Shown in pieces: positions 38,720 to 48,191 of a DNA stretch of 64,000 nucleotides. Numbering within the stretch: the stretch's first letter is position 1; every line of letters begins with the position of its first letter. The notes under the pieces were generated by a model, which saw only the letters and a program-made list of their open reading frames with translations, did no database searches and was not told the DNA's origin. The translations under genes were made by a program, and so were the position numbers. This DNA comes from Clostridium ihumii AP5 (GTDB taxonomy: Bacteria; Bacillota; Clostridia; Clostridiales; Clostridiaceae): the NCBI RefSeq assembly GCF_000612845.1, contig NZ_CCAT010000045.1, positions 62,001-126,000 on the forward strand, read 5' to 3'.

Positions 38720-39904
38720 TTATTTATATATAGCCTTAATAGGATCTAACCTTGATGCATTATAAGCTGGTATCATACCAAATACTATTCCTACAATTAC
38801 TGAAGTTAAAGTTGCTCCTATAAAACTTTTTGCTGTTAATATTGGTGCAAATGGTAAAAATACGCCTATAAGCTTTGAAAATAAGAATCCAAATAAAATT
38901 CCTATTAATCCTCCGAGTCCAGTAACTAAAATAGATTCAAATAAAAACTGAAGCAATATAGAGTTAGGCTTAGCCCCTATTGCTCTTCTTATTCCTATTT
39001 CTCTTTTTCTTTCAGATACAGATACATACATTATGTTCATTACTCCTATTCCACCTACAAATAATGAAATACCTGTAACTAATGCTACAAATGCAGTAAG
39101 TCCACCTATAATTTGCTCAAATGCTTTAGTTACTGCTTGTGGATCTTCCATTTCATATTTTCCATCTAATTTACCATGCGCTTTTTTCAAATATTCATTT
39201 ACATCATCAAAAACTTTTTTATTCTCAAAACCTGGTTTAACATAAATATCTAAAGAATCTATAAAATCCTTTTTATTCATATTTTCTTTAATTTTCTGTG
39301 GTACATAACTCATACCTCCAGTTAAAGAAAAATCAGATGCCTTTTTTAACACTCCTATAACTTCATAGGTTAAACCATCAATAGTTACTCCTCTACCTAT
39401 AGGATTTTCACCATTTTTAAATAACTGTTTTGAAACTTCGCAATCTAATATTATACATTTTTTATTTTCATCATTATCATCAAAAGTTCTTCCAAGCTCA
39501 ATATCTAATTTTTCATCTTTGTATCCATCAAATACAACAAACGTACTTTTATCAAAATATCTTGCTTCAGATGCTGAAAAATTAAATCCACCACCCATAC
39601 CTTTACTTTGTTCTGCCTTTTGAACTCCTTCAATTTTAGCTATATCGTATATATCTGACTGTGAAAATGGTTGAACCAATGACATGTCCATATCATAATT
39701 TTCTGGAATAAATCTAATGTTAATCTTATTAGAATTAGTATCTTCAACTGTTGAATTTACCTTTGCCTTTAAACCATCACCTATGGAAAGTATGGTTACT
39801 ACAGAACTTATACCTATGATTATTCCTATCATTGTTAGAAATACTCTTAATTTATGGGATTTTAAACTATAAATAGATGTTTTTATTAAATTTATTATAG
39901 ACAT
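38720..39904 (-). CDS. MacB/FtsX-type ABC transporter permease
   Basis: 394 residues: one N-terminal helix (about 20-40), a large extracytoplasmic MacB_PCD domain (about 45-255), then three C-terminal helices. It has the RKREIGIRRAIGAKP coupling motif and ends DPIKAIYK, a family hallmark. It is a mechanotransmission exporter component working with the ATPase one base upstream and the adaptor before it. Likely export of antimicrobial peptides or other amphiphiles; substrate unknown. Confidence 0.9.
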   Translation of the reverse strand: MSIINLIKTSIYSLKSHKLRVFLTMIGIIIGISSVVTILSIGDGLKAKVNSTVEDTNSNKINIRFIPENYDMDMSLVQPFSQSDIYDIAKIEGVQKAEQSKGMGGGFNFSASEARYFDKSTFVVFDGYKDEKLDIELGRTFDDNDENKKCIILDCEVSKQLFKNGENPIGRGVTIDGLTYEVIGVLKKASDFSLTGGMSYVPQKIKENMNKKDFIDSLDIYVKPGFENKKVFDDVNEYLKKAHGKLDGKYEMEDPQAVTKAFEQIIGGLTAFVALVTGISLFVGGIGVMNIMYVSVSERKREIGIRRAIGAKPNSILLQFLFESILVTGLGGLIGILFGFLFSKLIGVFLPFAPILTAKSFIGATLTSVIVGIVFGMIPAYNASRLDPIKAIYK

Positions 39905-39905
39905 A

Positions 39906-40586
39906 TCAATTCACCTCTGCTACTAAACCATCTTTTATATGGATTATTTTACTAGCATACTTCTTTAAATCTTCATCATGAGTAACCATAATTATAGTTT
40001 TATTTTCCTTATTCAATTTAGTCAAAAGTTCCATTATTTCAGTACCTGTAGCACTGTCTAATGCCCCTGTAGGTTCATCTGCAAAAATTACATATGGATC
40101 ATTTATAAGTGCTCTTGCTATAGCTATACGTTGCTGTTGTCCACCAGATAACTCAGATGGTTTCCTGTTTTTTTTATCTAACAAACCAACAATATCTAAA
40201 TATTTCTCTACTAATTTATTTCTTTCCTTTATAGATACATTTCCCTTATACAAAAGTGGCAATTCCACATTTTGACCTATAGTAAGTGATTCTATAAGAT
40301 GAAATTGTTGAAATATAAATCCTATATATGCATTTCTTAATTCAGATTTCTCATTTTCACTTAAATTAGTAACATCTTTTCCATTGAAAGTGTATGTACC
40401 ACTATCAAATCTATCTAAAAATCCTAATATATTCATAAGTGTAGTTTTACCACTACCCGACTTTCCCATTATCATTAAAAATTCACCTTGTGGTATGTCA
40501 ATATTTATATCTTTTAATGCATGTAATTTCATAGATTTCATAAAATAATATTTGTTTATATCTCTAAGCTCAATAACATTATTCAA
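39906..40586 (-). CDS. MacB/LolD-type ABC transporter ATPase
   Basis: 226 residues from TTG 40586, six bases after AAGGGG; the ATG at 40592 abuts that site. Walker A GKSGSGKTT, Q-loop FIFQQFHLI, signature LSGGQQQR, Walker B VIFADEPTGALD and H-loop VTHD are all present. It overlaps the end of the adaptor gene (stop 40579), so translation is coupled. Confidence 0.92.
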   Translation of the reverse strand: MNNVIELRDINKYYFMKSMKLHALKDINIDIPQGEFLMIMGKSGSGKTTLMNILGFLDRFDSGTYTFNGKDVTNLSENEKSELRNAYIGFIFQQFHLIESLTIGQNVELPLLYKGNVSIKERNKLVEKYLDIVGLLDKKNRKPSELSGGQQQRIAIARALINDPYVIFADEPTGALDSATGTEIMELLTKLNKENKTIIMVTHDEDLKKYASKIIHIKDGLVAEVN

Positions 40587-41709
40587 GTACATCCCCTTCT
40601 TTCATTTCTGAAGTTGGATTCTTAACAATAACATCATTTTCACTTAATCCACTTTTTATAATAACTTCATCTTCATTAATTTTTTCTGTTTCTACTAACT
40701 GCTTTTTAGCTTTTTTATCTGTATTTTTGAATACATATTCTTTTCCATCTTCTTCTATAATGCACGTTTTTGGTATTTTTACAGTTGAATCACCTAAATT
40801 AACTGTTGCTTGAACATGGAAGCCATTAGTTAAGTTCTCTTGACTGTCTAATGCTATATTAACTCCATAATAAGATATATCTTGTGATGCTCCTTGCACA
40901 GCTCCTACAGACATTTCCTGCGATAATGGTCTATTATCAACATAAGATATTTTTCCTTTAACTTCTTTATTAGTTGACAATACAATTATATTTGCTACCT
41001 TATCTTTACTTATTTTAGGTTGTTCTTTCTCACTAACTTTTCCTCTTACATAAAAATTAGATGTTTCAACTATTATATATGGCATTGTTGGATCCTTTGC
41101 ATCTTTGTTTAAAATAATTTTTCCATCTATAGGTGATAATACACTGCTATATTCTTTTTCTGATAGATGATTTATTTGCTCTTGTAGTGAATTTACTTGA
41201 GCTTGTAATGAAGATATTTGATTATCAAATTCTTCAAGCTGACTTTCATCTACAACTGGCATTGGTACTTCTCCACTAGGCACTTTTAGATTTTTTTGTG
41301 AATTTATTTTTTGTCTTGCTTTTTCTTTCTGATTTTGTAATTGTTCTATTTGAAGCTTAGCAGTATCTATTTGACCTTTAATTCCATAAACCTGCTCTGT
41401 TATAGCTTCATTTTTATATGTAAATAATAACTGATCTTTTTTTACTACTTGTCCATTTTCTACAGATAATTCATTTACACTTCCTTTAGTTGCATCTAAA
41501 AATATTTTTTCACTTTTTTGTGGCTCTATAACACCATTTACATATACTTTTTCACTAGATGGCACTGTGTACATTTCCAAACTATTTTTCTCTTTACTTT
41601 CTGAGTGTTTTTTTAATCCATAAATTCCCATTGAACTAATTAACACTATAACAATTATTGTTGAAATTATTAAGTATTTCTTATTTTTACTTTTAATTTT
41701 GTTTTCCAT
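40579..41709 (-). CDS. HlyD/MacA-type adaptor protein
   Basis: 376 residues with one N-terminal membrane anchor (about 12-30). A biotinyl-lipoyl-like half-motif (GSVNELSVENGQVVKKDQ), a coiled-coil hairpin of about 80 residues (QIDTAKLQIEQLQNQKEK through QAQVNSLQEQINHLSEK), the second lipoyl half and a beta-barrel region follow. In a Gram-positive cell it would gather substrate at the outer face of the permease. AGGGGGAAA precedes ATG. Confidence 0.88.
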   Translation of the reverse strand: MENKIKSKNKKYLIISTIIVIVLISSMGIYGLKKHSESKEKNSLEMYTVPSSEKVYVNGVIEPQKSEKIFLDATKGSVNELSVENGQVVKKDQLLFTYKNEAITEQVYGIKGQIDTAKLQIEQLQNQKEKARQKINSQKNLKVPSGEVPMPVVDESQLEEFDNQISSLQAQVNSLQEQINHLSEKEYSSVLSPIDGKIILNKDAKDPTMPYIIVETSNFYVRGKVSEKEQPKISKDKVANIIVLSTNKEVKGKISYVDNRPLSQEMSVGAVQGASQDISYYGVNIALDSQENLTNGFHVQATVNLGDSTVKIPKTCIIEEDGKEYVFKNTDKKAKKQLVETEKINEDEVIIKSGLSENDVIVKNPTSEMKEGDVLE

Positions 41710-41750
41710 TGATTTCCCCCTAAAATTATTATGATTTTTATAATAAATTG

Positions 41751-42839
41751 TTAACTTAATTCTTTAAGTTTTTCTACAATTTCCTTTAACTGTTTTGTAT
41801 TTATATTTGGTGCTATTGTAAATACGTTATATGTTAGACCATTTTCATTCCAAGATATTATTTTGAAATCATTTGACTCCATACATAAACCTTCTGTATT
41901 TCTCACCTTTAATTTTTGTTCATTTGAAAATATCTCATCATTTTCAATACTTCTTTGTTTGAACACACTTATACTAAATGCTTCTATATCATTTATATCC
42001 GTATATACTTCAGTGAATTCATCATCTGTTAAATCATTACCCTTTATATACTCTATCCTATTTAACTTGTAGTCATTACCTTTGTAAATTAAAGGCTTTA
42101 TTCCTAATTTACTACTTAATTCATCTACTGTAATTATTTTGTTTTCTTCCATTTCATCAGTATTTGTAATCTTTACATCTTTTGGCATATCAATATTAAA
42201 AATTTTATCATCTATATCTACATCAAAATCTAGTTTAGTATATTCCATACAAATAGTAATATTTCCTGAGTTAGTAATCGACTTTACTATAAACCACCGC
42301 TCCTTATCAATCCAATATTCTACATCTCCAAATAAAGAATTACTATTTTTAGGTTTTCCATATAAATGATATACTTTTCTTTCATTTAACTTTTCTTCAC
42401 CTTTATTTTCTATTAAATGAGTTTTATTTATTCTTTCAAGTTCATTCATAACCATATCTTTTGAGTTTTTAGGTATACTATTACTTTTGAGTACACTACT
42501 TTTTATTAACTCATTTTCATTTTTCATATATATAGCTATAGTTTTACCATCTGAAACTACTGTACTATTTTCACTATCTGAAATAATATCTGTTCTTTCT
42601 TTATTATCACTAGAAACCCATTCTTTCATAACATATTCATAGGTTTTCTTTTTGTTTTCATAGTTTTCAATTTTAGCTTCTCCATAATAACTACTTGATT
42701 TTTCATTACTTCCTACTACTCTCGTTATTATTTCTTCTGGGATTATAGCTTTTGTCATTTTGTTATTTTCATTTTCATTACATCCAACTAATGTTAGTGC
42801 TAATAACATTACAATTGCTGTTAAATATCTTTTTATAAT
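41751..42839 (-). CDS. LolA-like lipoprotein, apparently starting at a non-AUG codon
   Basis: The first ATG (42809) gives a product opening MLLALTLVGC: a lipobox but no basic n-region and no ribosome binding site. In frame 30 bases upstream is ATT 42839, seven bases after AAAGGAGG, which yields (M)IKRYLTAIVMLLALTLVGC, a textbook lipoprotein signal. ATT (or the next codon, ATA) is therefore the likely start, giving 362 residues. The mature protein resembles outer-membrane lipoprotein-sorting (LolA/LppX-fold) proteins (YWIDKERWFIVKSITNSG, MEYTKLDFDVDIDDKIFNI). It lies between the sensor kinase and the exporter genes and may present substrate or signal. Confidence 0.72.
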   Translation of the reverse strand: MIKRYLTAIVMLLALTLVGCNENENNKMTKAIIPEEIITRVVGSNEKSSSYYGEAKIENYENKKKTYEYVMKEWVSSDNKERTDIISDSENSTVVSDGKTIAIYMKNENELIKSSVLKSNSIPKNSKDMVMNELERINKTHLIENKGEEKLNERKVYHLYGKPKNSNSLFGDVEYWIDKERWFIVKSITNSGNITICMEYTKLDFDVDIDDKIFNIDMPKDVKITNTDEMEENKIITVDELSSKLGIKPLIYKGNDYKLNRIEYIKGNDLTDDEFTEVYTDINDIEAFSISVFKQRSIENDEIFSNEQKLKVRNTEGLCMESNDFKIISWNENGLTYNVFTIAPNINTKQLKEIVEKLKELS

Positions 42840-42852
42840 ATGTACACCTCCT

Positions 42853-44325
42853 TTAAACTAATTCTATTTTGTACATTGGAATTATACAAGCAATTAAAGT
42901 ACCAATTTCATCGTTAGATATAAGCTTTATAATTCCTTCATGTTTTTCTATAATTAGCTTTACTATACTTAATCCAAGACCTGTACCATTGTTGTTTTTT
43001 TTATTTCTTGAATCATCACTTTGATAAAAAGCATCAAATATTCTTTCTTTTTCTTTATCTTCAATTGGACTTCCATCATTTCGTACAAATATAATTAAAG
43101 AATTTTTTCTCATTTCATCTAATTGATTTATAATATTATATCCAAGACTTACAGGTAATTTATACTGCTCTGAATATGCTCCAAGCTCAATAGTTCCTCC
43201 TAAAGGTACATATCTTAATGCATTATTTATAAGATTGTCTACAACTCTTATCATAGACTTTACTTCTACATTAACTTCTCCAATTACATTTATATTTTTT
43301 ACAAGTTTAGCACCTTTAGATTCTATCAGTTCATTATAACCATAAAAAAGCATATCCATAAATTCTTCACAATCAACCTCAACTTTTTCTAGTACATATT
43401 GATTATTCAAAATTGTATATGTAAAAAGCTCATCCAACATATTTTTCATATAATCACTTTTATTTATAATTACAGATGTATATAAACCTACATCACTTTT
43501 AGATAAATTTTCATATTCCTTTAAAGCCTCTCCATATGCTCTAATTGCTGTAAGTGGCGTTTTTAAATCATGTGATATAGCAGCAATTAAATATTCTTTA
43601 TCTTTTTGCTGCATTTCTAATTCCTTTTTACTTTTATCAATATCATCTTTCATCTTTAAAAAGTGATTTATTAAATCACCAATTTCATCATTTTTATTGT
43701 AATCAATTGAAATATCACTTTCCCCTTTTGCATAGAACTTCATAGCAGAAGTAAGCTTTTTTATAGGTTTTGTTAGTTTTTTATTTAAAATATACATTAT
43801 AAAAATAAATAGTAATATTAATATTAAAACAAATATTGTTATAGCAATAATACATACATTATTTACATTTTCAACTAATTTGTTTCTAACTATAGTAATT
43901 TCATAAATTCCTACTATATCACCATTTAAGAAAACTGGTTTCTTTATAGTATTAGCCCTATATCCTCTTTGAAACTCATATAAATTTCTATACAAGTGTT
44001 CATTGCTTGATAGAAATACACCTTGATCATTAAATTGAGTATTAGATGAATATATTTTCGCACCTAAATTATTATATAAATCAATCTGTATCATATCCAA
44101 ATCTTCATCTTTTAATATATTTAAGTTTTTATTTACTTTAATATACAAATTAGGATTTTCTAATATTTTCTCGTATTTTTGAATTTTATTTATTGAAGTC
44201 ATATAATCATTAAATTCTACATTTTCACTACAATATCTAATAGCTTTATAAATTAAAAAACCTGTAATGATTGGAATTATCATAACTATTACATATGATA
44301 AAGTAAGCCATTTCTTTACTCTCAT
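42853..44325 (-). CDS. membrane sensor histidine kinase with HAMP domain
   Basis: 490 residues: TM at about 8-27, extracytoplasmic sensor about 30-160, TM about 163-185, HAMP (KKLTKPIKKLTSAMKFYAKG), phosphoacceptor His252 in ISHDLKTPLTAI, N box NLINNALRYVP and G box NGTGLGLSIV. It overlaps its response regulator by 4 bases. Being in one operon with a MacAB-type exporter suggests it senses the exporter's substrate, as in BceS/VraS-like detoxification systems. Confidence 0.9.
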   Translation of the reverse strand: MRVKKWLTLSYVIVMIIPIITGFLIYKAIRYCSENVEFNDYMTSINKIQKYEKILENPNLYIKVNKNLNILKDEDLDMIQIDLYNNLGAKIYSSNTQFNDQGVFLSSNEHLYRNLYEFQRGYRANTIKKPVFLNGDIVGIYEITIVRNKLVENVNNVCIIAITIFVLILILLFIFIMYILNKKLTKPIKKLTSAMKFYAKGESDISIDYNKNDEIGDLINHFLKMKDDIDKSKKELEMQQKDKEYLIAAISHDLKTPLTAIRAYGEALKEYENLSKSDVGLYTSVIINKSDYMKNMLDELFTYTILNNQYVLEKVEVDCEEFMDMLFYGYNELIESKGAKLVKNINVIGEVNVEVKSMIRVVDNLINNALRYVPLGGTIELGAYSEQYKLPVSLGYNIINQLDEMRKNSLIIFVRNDGSPIEDKEKERIFDAFYQSDDSRNKKNNNGTGLGLSIVKLIIEKHEGIIKLISNDEIGTLIACIIPMYKIELV

Positions 44326-45026
44326 AGTATTCTTTCTCCAATAAACTTATATCCAACTCCCCATACTGTTTGTATATACTTAGGATTTTTTACATCCTCT
44401 TTTATTTTTTGTCTCAGTTCTTTAATGTGTACTGTAACTGTATTATTTCCTTCACAATTCATCTCATTCCACACATTTTCATATAATTCACTCTTTCTAA
44501 ATGCATATTGTTCGTTTTGAGCTAACAATAACAATAAGTTAAATTCCTTTGCTGTTAATTCAACTTCCTCTTCATTTATTAAAACTCTCATTTCATCTTT
44601 TATTATAGTTAACCCATCTTTATAATACCATTTTTCATTATCTATATTTATATTTCTTCCTCTTTTATATCTGTTTATCGCATTTTCAACTCTAGCTTCC
44701 AACTCTAATAGACTAAATGGTTTCACCATATAGTCATCTGCTCCTATTTTTAATCCTTTAACTTTATCAAATTCATCTTTTTTTGCACTTAATATAATAA
44801 TAGGAATGTTACTTAATAATCTAACATTCTTACACACATCAAATCCATTCATCTCAGGAAGCATAATATCTAAAATAATAAGATCATAACTATTCTGTTT
44901 GAAGTCTTCTAATCCTTCTTTTCCACTAGATGCCCAATTCACATTATACTTTTCTCTTTTAAAATGATCTTTTATAATTGTTGCGATTTCTATATCATCT
45001 TCTACAATTAATATATTTCCTTTCAT
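44322..45026 (-). CDS. OmpR-family response regulator of the exporter operon
   Basis: 234 residues; phosphoacceptor Asp53 (ILDIMLPE), acidic pocket E9-D11, Lys in MVKPFSLLELEARV, C-terminal winged helix ending TVWGVGYKFIGE. It is first in a five- or six-gene operon (regulator, kinase, lipoprotein, adaptor, ATPase, permease). AGGAGGATAAG precedes ATG. Confidence 0.92.
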   Translation of the reverse strand: MKGNILIVEDDIEIATIIKDHFKREKYNVNWASSGKEGLEDFKQNSYDLIILDIMLPEMNGFDVCKNVRLLSNIPIIILSAKKDEFDKVKGLKIGADDYMVKPFSLLELEARVENAINRYKRGRNINIDNEKWYYKDGLTIIKDEMRVLINEEEVELTAKEFNLLLLLAQNEQYAFRKSELYENVWNEMNCEGNNTVTVHIKELRQKIKEDVKNPKYIQTVWGVGYKFIGERIL

Positions 45027-45098
45027 ATTCTTATCCTCCTATACGAGATTATATAAAATACTAAGTATTTAAGTGTAAAACTTTATAAATTCTTTATA

Positions 45099-45127
45099 AT
45101 TATACCATGTAGAAAAATATTTCTAAA
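45099..45127 (-). promoter_or_regulatory. promoter of the two-component/exporter operon
   Basis: On the minus strand TGGTATAAT (extended -10; TATAAT at 45099-45104) with a weak TTTAGA -35 (45122-45127) at 17 bases, about 70 bases before the regulator start. Confidence 0.45.
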
Positions 45128-45139
45128 TTTAAAGATATT

Positions 45140-45445
45140 ATTATAGGGTTACAATCTAAAATTTTAAATAATACATTTATCAATTGAAAAACTTTTTTTC
45201 TTTCATTGAAATTTTTATGAATAATGTTTTAACTAATTACTGCTTTATTTACTACCATTATTCTTATTTAATATTTGGAATAAATTATAAACTAAGAAGT
45301 AAGGGTGAATAGTTATAGTGGCTATTACTCACTTTCTTCCTAATATCTAAAAACTTTATTGCTCATTGTTAATTTTGTACAAAACTTTTAATTGTTTCTT
45401 CTTAATTGAAATAACATTATTTTCATTTTATATTTTTATAAAAAT
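45140..45445 (+). repeat. dispersed MITE-like repeat, degraded copy
   Basis: Starts TTATAGGGTTACAATCTAAA. It has heptad-like AAGAAGT-AAGGGTG-AATAGTT-ATAGTGG (about 45293-45320), TTACTCACTTTCTTCCTAATATCTAAAAAC, and ATTGCTCATTGTTAATTTTGTACAAAAC. It lacks the three-hairpin centre and ends near CATTATTTTCATTTTATATTT. Confidence 0.6.
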
Positions 45446-45495
45446 ATAAATTAAACCTACTTCTTTTAAATTCTTGGCTTTATAATGTATAAACT

Positions 45496-45927
45496 TTACA
45501 TATCTTTATCCATATTCAAATTGCTACAGCCAAATCCAAATATATGTCTTTTCCTATATATACAAATTCCCATTAATATAGGAAATATTAATGAACTTAT
45601 TAATATTGATATATAAAATCCATTTAGTATTATAGGATATATTATATTAATCATTTGAATTGTAAAATACCCATATACACCTAATGCTTTTCTTCTCAAA
45701 ATTAATATAATTGATATAAACATTATAATTGAAGTAATAATTGATATGTTCAACTGTAAACTAGATAATGTTATTCCTGCTGCTTCCATTTGTTGCAATT
45801 CTGAAATTTTATCTTTAAAAACTAATGTGCTTACAACTCCAAATATAAATAGAATAAAACACACAATATGTATTATACATATTGTTAAAATCCCTGCACC
45901 TAACTTTTCTTTTTTTACATTTTCCAT
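45496..45927 (-). CDS. four-helix membrane protein, unknown
   Basis: 143 residues from ATG 45927 (GAGGGGGAAAGATTT upstream); the frame extends to 45999 but without a better site. Four hydrophobic helices (about 13-33, 48-72, 80-100, 105-125) and a cytosolic tail. No conserved motif recognised. Confidence 0.6.
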   Translation of the reverse strand: MENVKKEKLGAGILTICIIHIVCFILFIFGVVSTLVFKDKISELQQMEAAGITLSSLQLNISIITSIIMFISIILILRRKALGVYGYFTIQMINIIYPIILNGFYISILISSLIFPILMGICIYRKRHIFGFGCSNLNMDKDM

Positions 45928-46053
45928 AAATCTTTCCCCCTCATTTGTCATAGATTTATTATATATGCAACTTATATATATTCTTGAAATTTTATACATT
46001 CTTTATAAATAAAAAAAGTAGTAAATACTTTTCTTTTAAGTATCTACTACTCT

Positions 46054-47022
46054 TTATCTATATGGTATTTCAGATTTTAATATTTTAACTCCATTAGAAT
46101 AATGCTTATTTTCATCCATTTCAATAGGTTTATATTTTTGAATTTCTAAAAATCTTTTTAATCCTTTTGATGCCATTTGCATATTACTTTTTGGTCCTAT
46201 CGTTATAGATTTTATAGGTATTCTCCCTATTTTGTTAAATCTATCCATAAGTGCAATTTGTATATATGGTACAATAACACCATTTCTATTTGTAAACATA
46301 ACTAATTTGCTATAACTTTTTTTGTTAAGAGTGTATACTAACCTATACTCCTCCTCTTGTTCAAATCCTGGATGCTTAAATATATTCATAAAATGAATCA
46401 ATGTTTTTAAAGCTTCCCTTCTTATAACATTTCTTGCTGTACTATCTAACTCTATATCATCATTAAAAGAATAATTTAATGCTTCAATTAATTCTTTTAA
46501 GATTACTTTTTGCTTTTTTACATCATAAATAACTTTTCCAAAAGATTTACTATCTAAACAGTTTTCTAAATCATAGGCTTCTTCATTTGAATTTATTATA
46601 CTTATATATCTTCTCTTAGAAGCTGTTTCAAATACTTCTTGCATATTCATTTCAATATTATAGCCTTCAAAATTAGTATAATTTCCCCAAAGAGCAATAG
46701 AATCTTTATTTATGGAAAAACTTAAAATAAATTTATACTTTAATGATTGCTCTATCATTCTTTTTAATAAGTTTATATTCATATACTTTTTATCTAAGGT
46801 TTCGTATATTTTTTCAATAATTCCAATACTATACAATATTTCTTCTCTATCATTTAAAAATTCACTATTTGTAAGTCTCAACGATTTTTTTTCTAAAATT
46901 TCATATAATGCATTAATATTTGTATAATGATATACTTTTACACCATCTAAATTGTTATCTGTATAAAAATGCTTAAAAATATCTTCACCTAATTCAGTAT
47001 AAAGTTTATTGAAGTCCTCCAT
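46054..47022 (-). CDS. DUF2971-family protein
   Basis: 322 residues from ATG 47022, with AGGAGGTG 7-8 bases upstream. The N-terminal VYHYTNINALYEILEKKSLR and LRLTNSEFLNDREE motifs are the DUF2971 signature; SIALWGNYTNFEGYNIEM and EEEYRLVY follow. Members are soluble proteins of unknown function, sometimes near defence genes. A dispersed repeat starts immediately upstream, so its terminal CTATAGG runs into the AGGAGGTG binding site. The longer frame would translate repeat sequence. Confidence 0.75.
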   Translation of the reverse strand: MEDFNKLYTELGEDIFKHFYTDNNLDGVKVYHYTNINALYEILEKKSLRLTNSEFLNDREEILYSIGIIEKIYETLDKKYMNINLLKRMIEQSLKYKFILSFSINKDSIALWGNYTNFEGYNIEMNMQEVFETASKRRYISIINSNEEAYDLENCLDSKSFGKVIYDVKKQKVILKELIEALNYSFNDDIELDSTARNVIRREALKTLIHFMNIFKHPGFEQEEEYRLVYTLNKKSYSKLVMFTNRNGVIVPYIQIALMDRFNKIGRIPIKSITIGPKSNMQMASKGLKRFLEIQKYKPIEMDENKHYSNGVKILKSEIPYR

Positions 47023-47033
47023 AAAAGCACCTC

Positions 47034-47403
47034 CTATAGGGTTCCAAGTTTGAAGTTTAAATAACATTTTTATCAAGTGATATTATTAAGCTTACAGTTT
47101 ATTCTATTATAATATTTGGAACCAATTAACAACTAACAGTTAACAATTAACAATGATGGTTAATATTATTCACCTTTGTTCCTAATATTTATGAATAGAA
47201 TTCCATAAAAACTACGTTTTTATATTGTTTTCAATCTAATTTGCTTAGCAAATTATCATAAAATTTGATTCAAATAAACTGAGACTTCAGTTTTATCCTT
47301 CATTGTTAATTGTTCATCGTTAATTGTTAATTTTGTATAATACTTTAAATTGCTCTTTCTCAACTGAAACATGAATAACTTAGAGTTTAAACTTAAATTT
47401 CTA
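47034..47403 (+). repeat. dispersed MITE-like repeat, longest copy
   Basis: CTATAGGGTTCCAAGTTTGAAG at the left and TTTAAACTTAAATTTCTAAA at the right. Left heptads AACAACT-AACAGTT-AACAATT-AACAATG (47129-47156) and right TTGTTAA heptads (47303-47332) are complementary over some 30 bases. Between them lie TTCACCTTTGTTCCTAATATT, AAAAACTACGTTTTTA, TTTGCTTAGCAAAT and an AAACTGAGACTTCAGTTT hairpin. Confidence 0.78.
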
Positions 47404-47405
47404 AA

Positions 47406-48161
47406 TTAATCTACATATAAATCTTTTGCATTTTCATTAAATATATTCAAGTGAATTTTATAATTTTCTTTGCTAACTATTTTTTTATAATAAATCTTTC
47501 CACTATTTATTTTATGCTCCTCATTAGAACCTATGAATATATTACAATTTTCACAAGTATATATTTCATTTATATTTTTTATTCCTTCTAATGTAGACAA
47601 TTGAAACTCTTTTCCCTGTTCAAATATTGCTTTTTGTAAATTTTCTTTACATTTTGGACAAATGCACTTAGATGTTTCAAATTTACTATGAAGTTTAGAA
47701 AATTTATATGTATTTTGATCTTCTTCTATATTTAAATCAATTAAAACAAAAGGTCCTGCACTCTTAGCTATTTCACCTTCTATTTTCTTCCCATACTTTT
47801 CATTAATTATCCATGAATGATTTTCTTTTAAAAATTCTATAACACTTTTCCAATCACTATTATAATCTAAAAAGCTCTTTAAAATTAAATCTTCCATACT
47901 TGAACTAAACATTATTGGTCTATACATTTCTACAAACACTAATAGTATTCTTTGATCTACTTCACTAGATAAAGGTTCATAATACCTCTTTAATATAACA
48001 GCTGCTACATACTCAAAACATTTATCATCAAAAGTTGCCTCTAATTTTGTAATATTATAAAACCAATTATACGTTTTATCTGATAAAGCTTTTATTTGTT
48101 CCTTCTTTAAATTCTTACAATAATCCAAAAAATTTTTTTGCTTAAAAGTGTATTGTGTCAT
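47406..48161 (-). CDS. unknown protein with C-terminal zinc ribbon
   Basis: 251 residues starting at ATG 48161 (AAGGAG 9 bases upstream; the ATG at 48167 is too close). The N-terminal 130 residues look all-helical. The C-terminal part has CICPKC (about 172-177) and, after a 36-residue gap, CENC, a split zinc-ribbon. Family unknown. It is flanked on both sides by dispersed repeats. Confidence 0.6.
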   Translation of the reverse strand: MTQYTFKQKNFLDYCKNLKKEQIKALSDKTYNWFYNITKLEATFDDKCFEYVAAVILKRYYEPLSSEVDQRILLVFVEMYRPIMFSSSMEDLILKSFLDYNSDWKSVIEFLKENHSWIINEKYGKKIEGEIAKSAGPFVLIDLNIEEDQNTYKFSKLHSKFETSKCICPKCKENLQKAIFEQGKEFQLSTLEGIKNINEIYTCENCNIFIGSNEEHKINSGKIYYKKIVSKENYKIHLNIFNENAKDLYVD

Positions 48162-48191
48162 TTTCATTAACTCCTTGTTTAATATAATATA

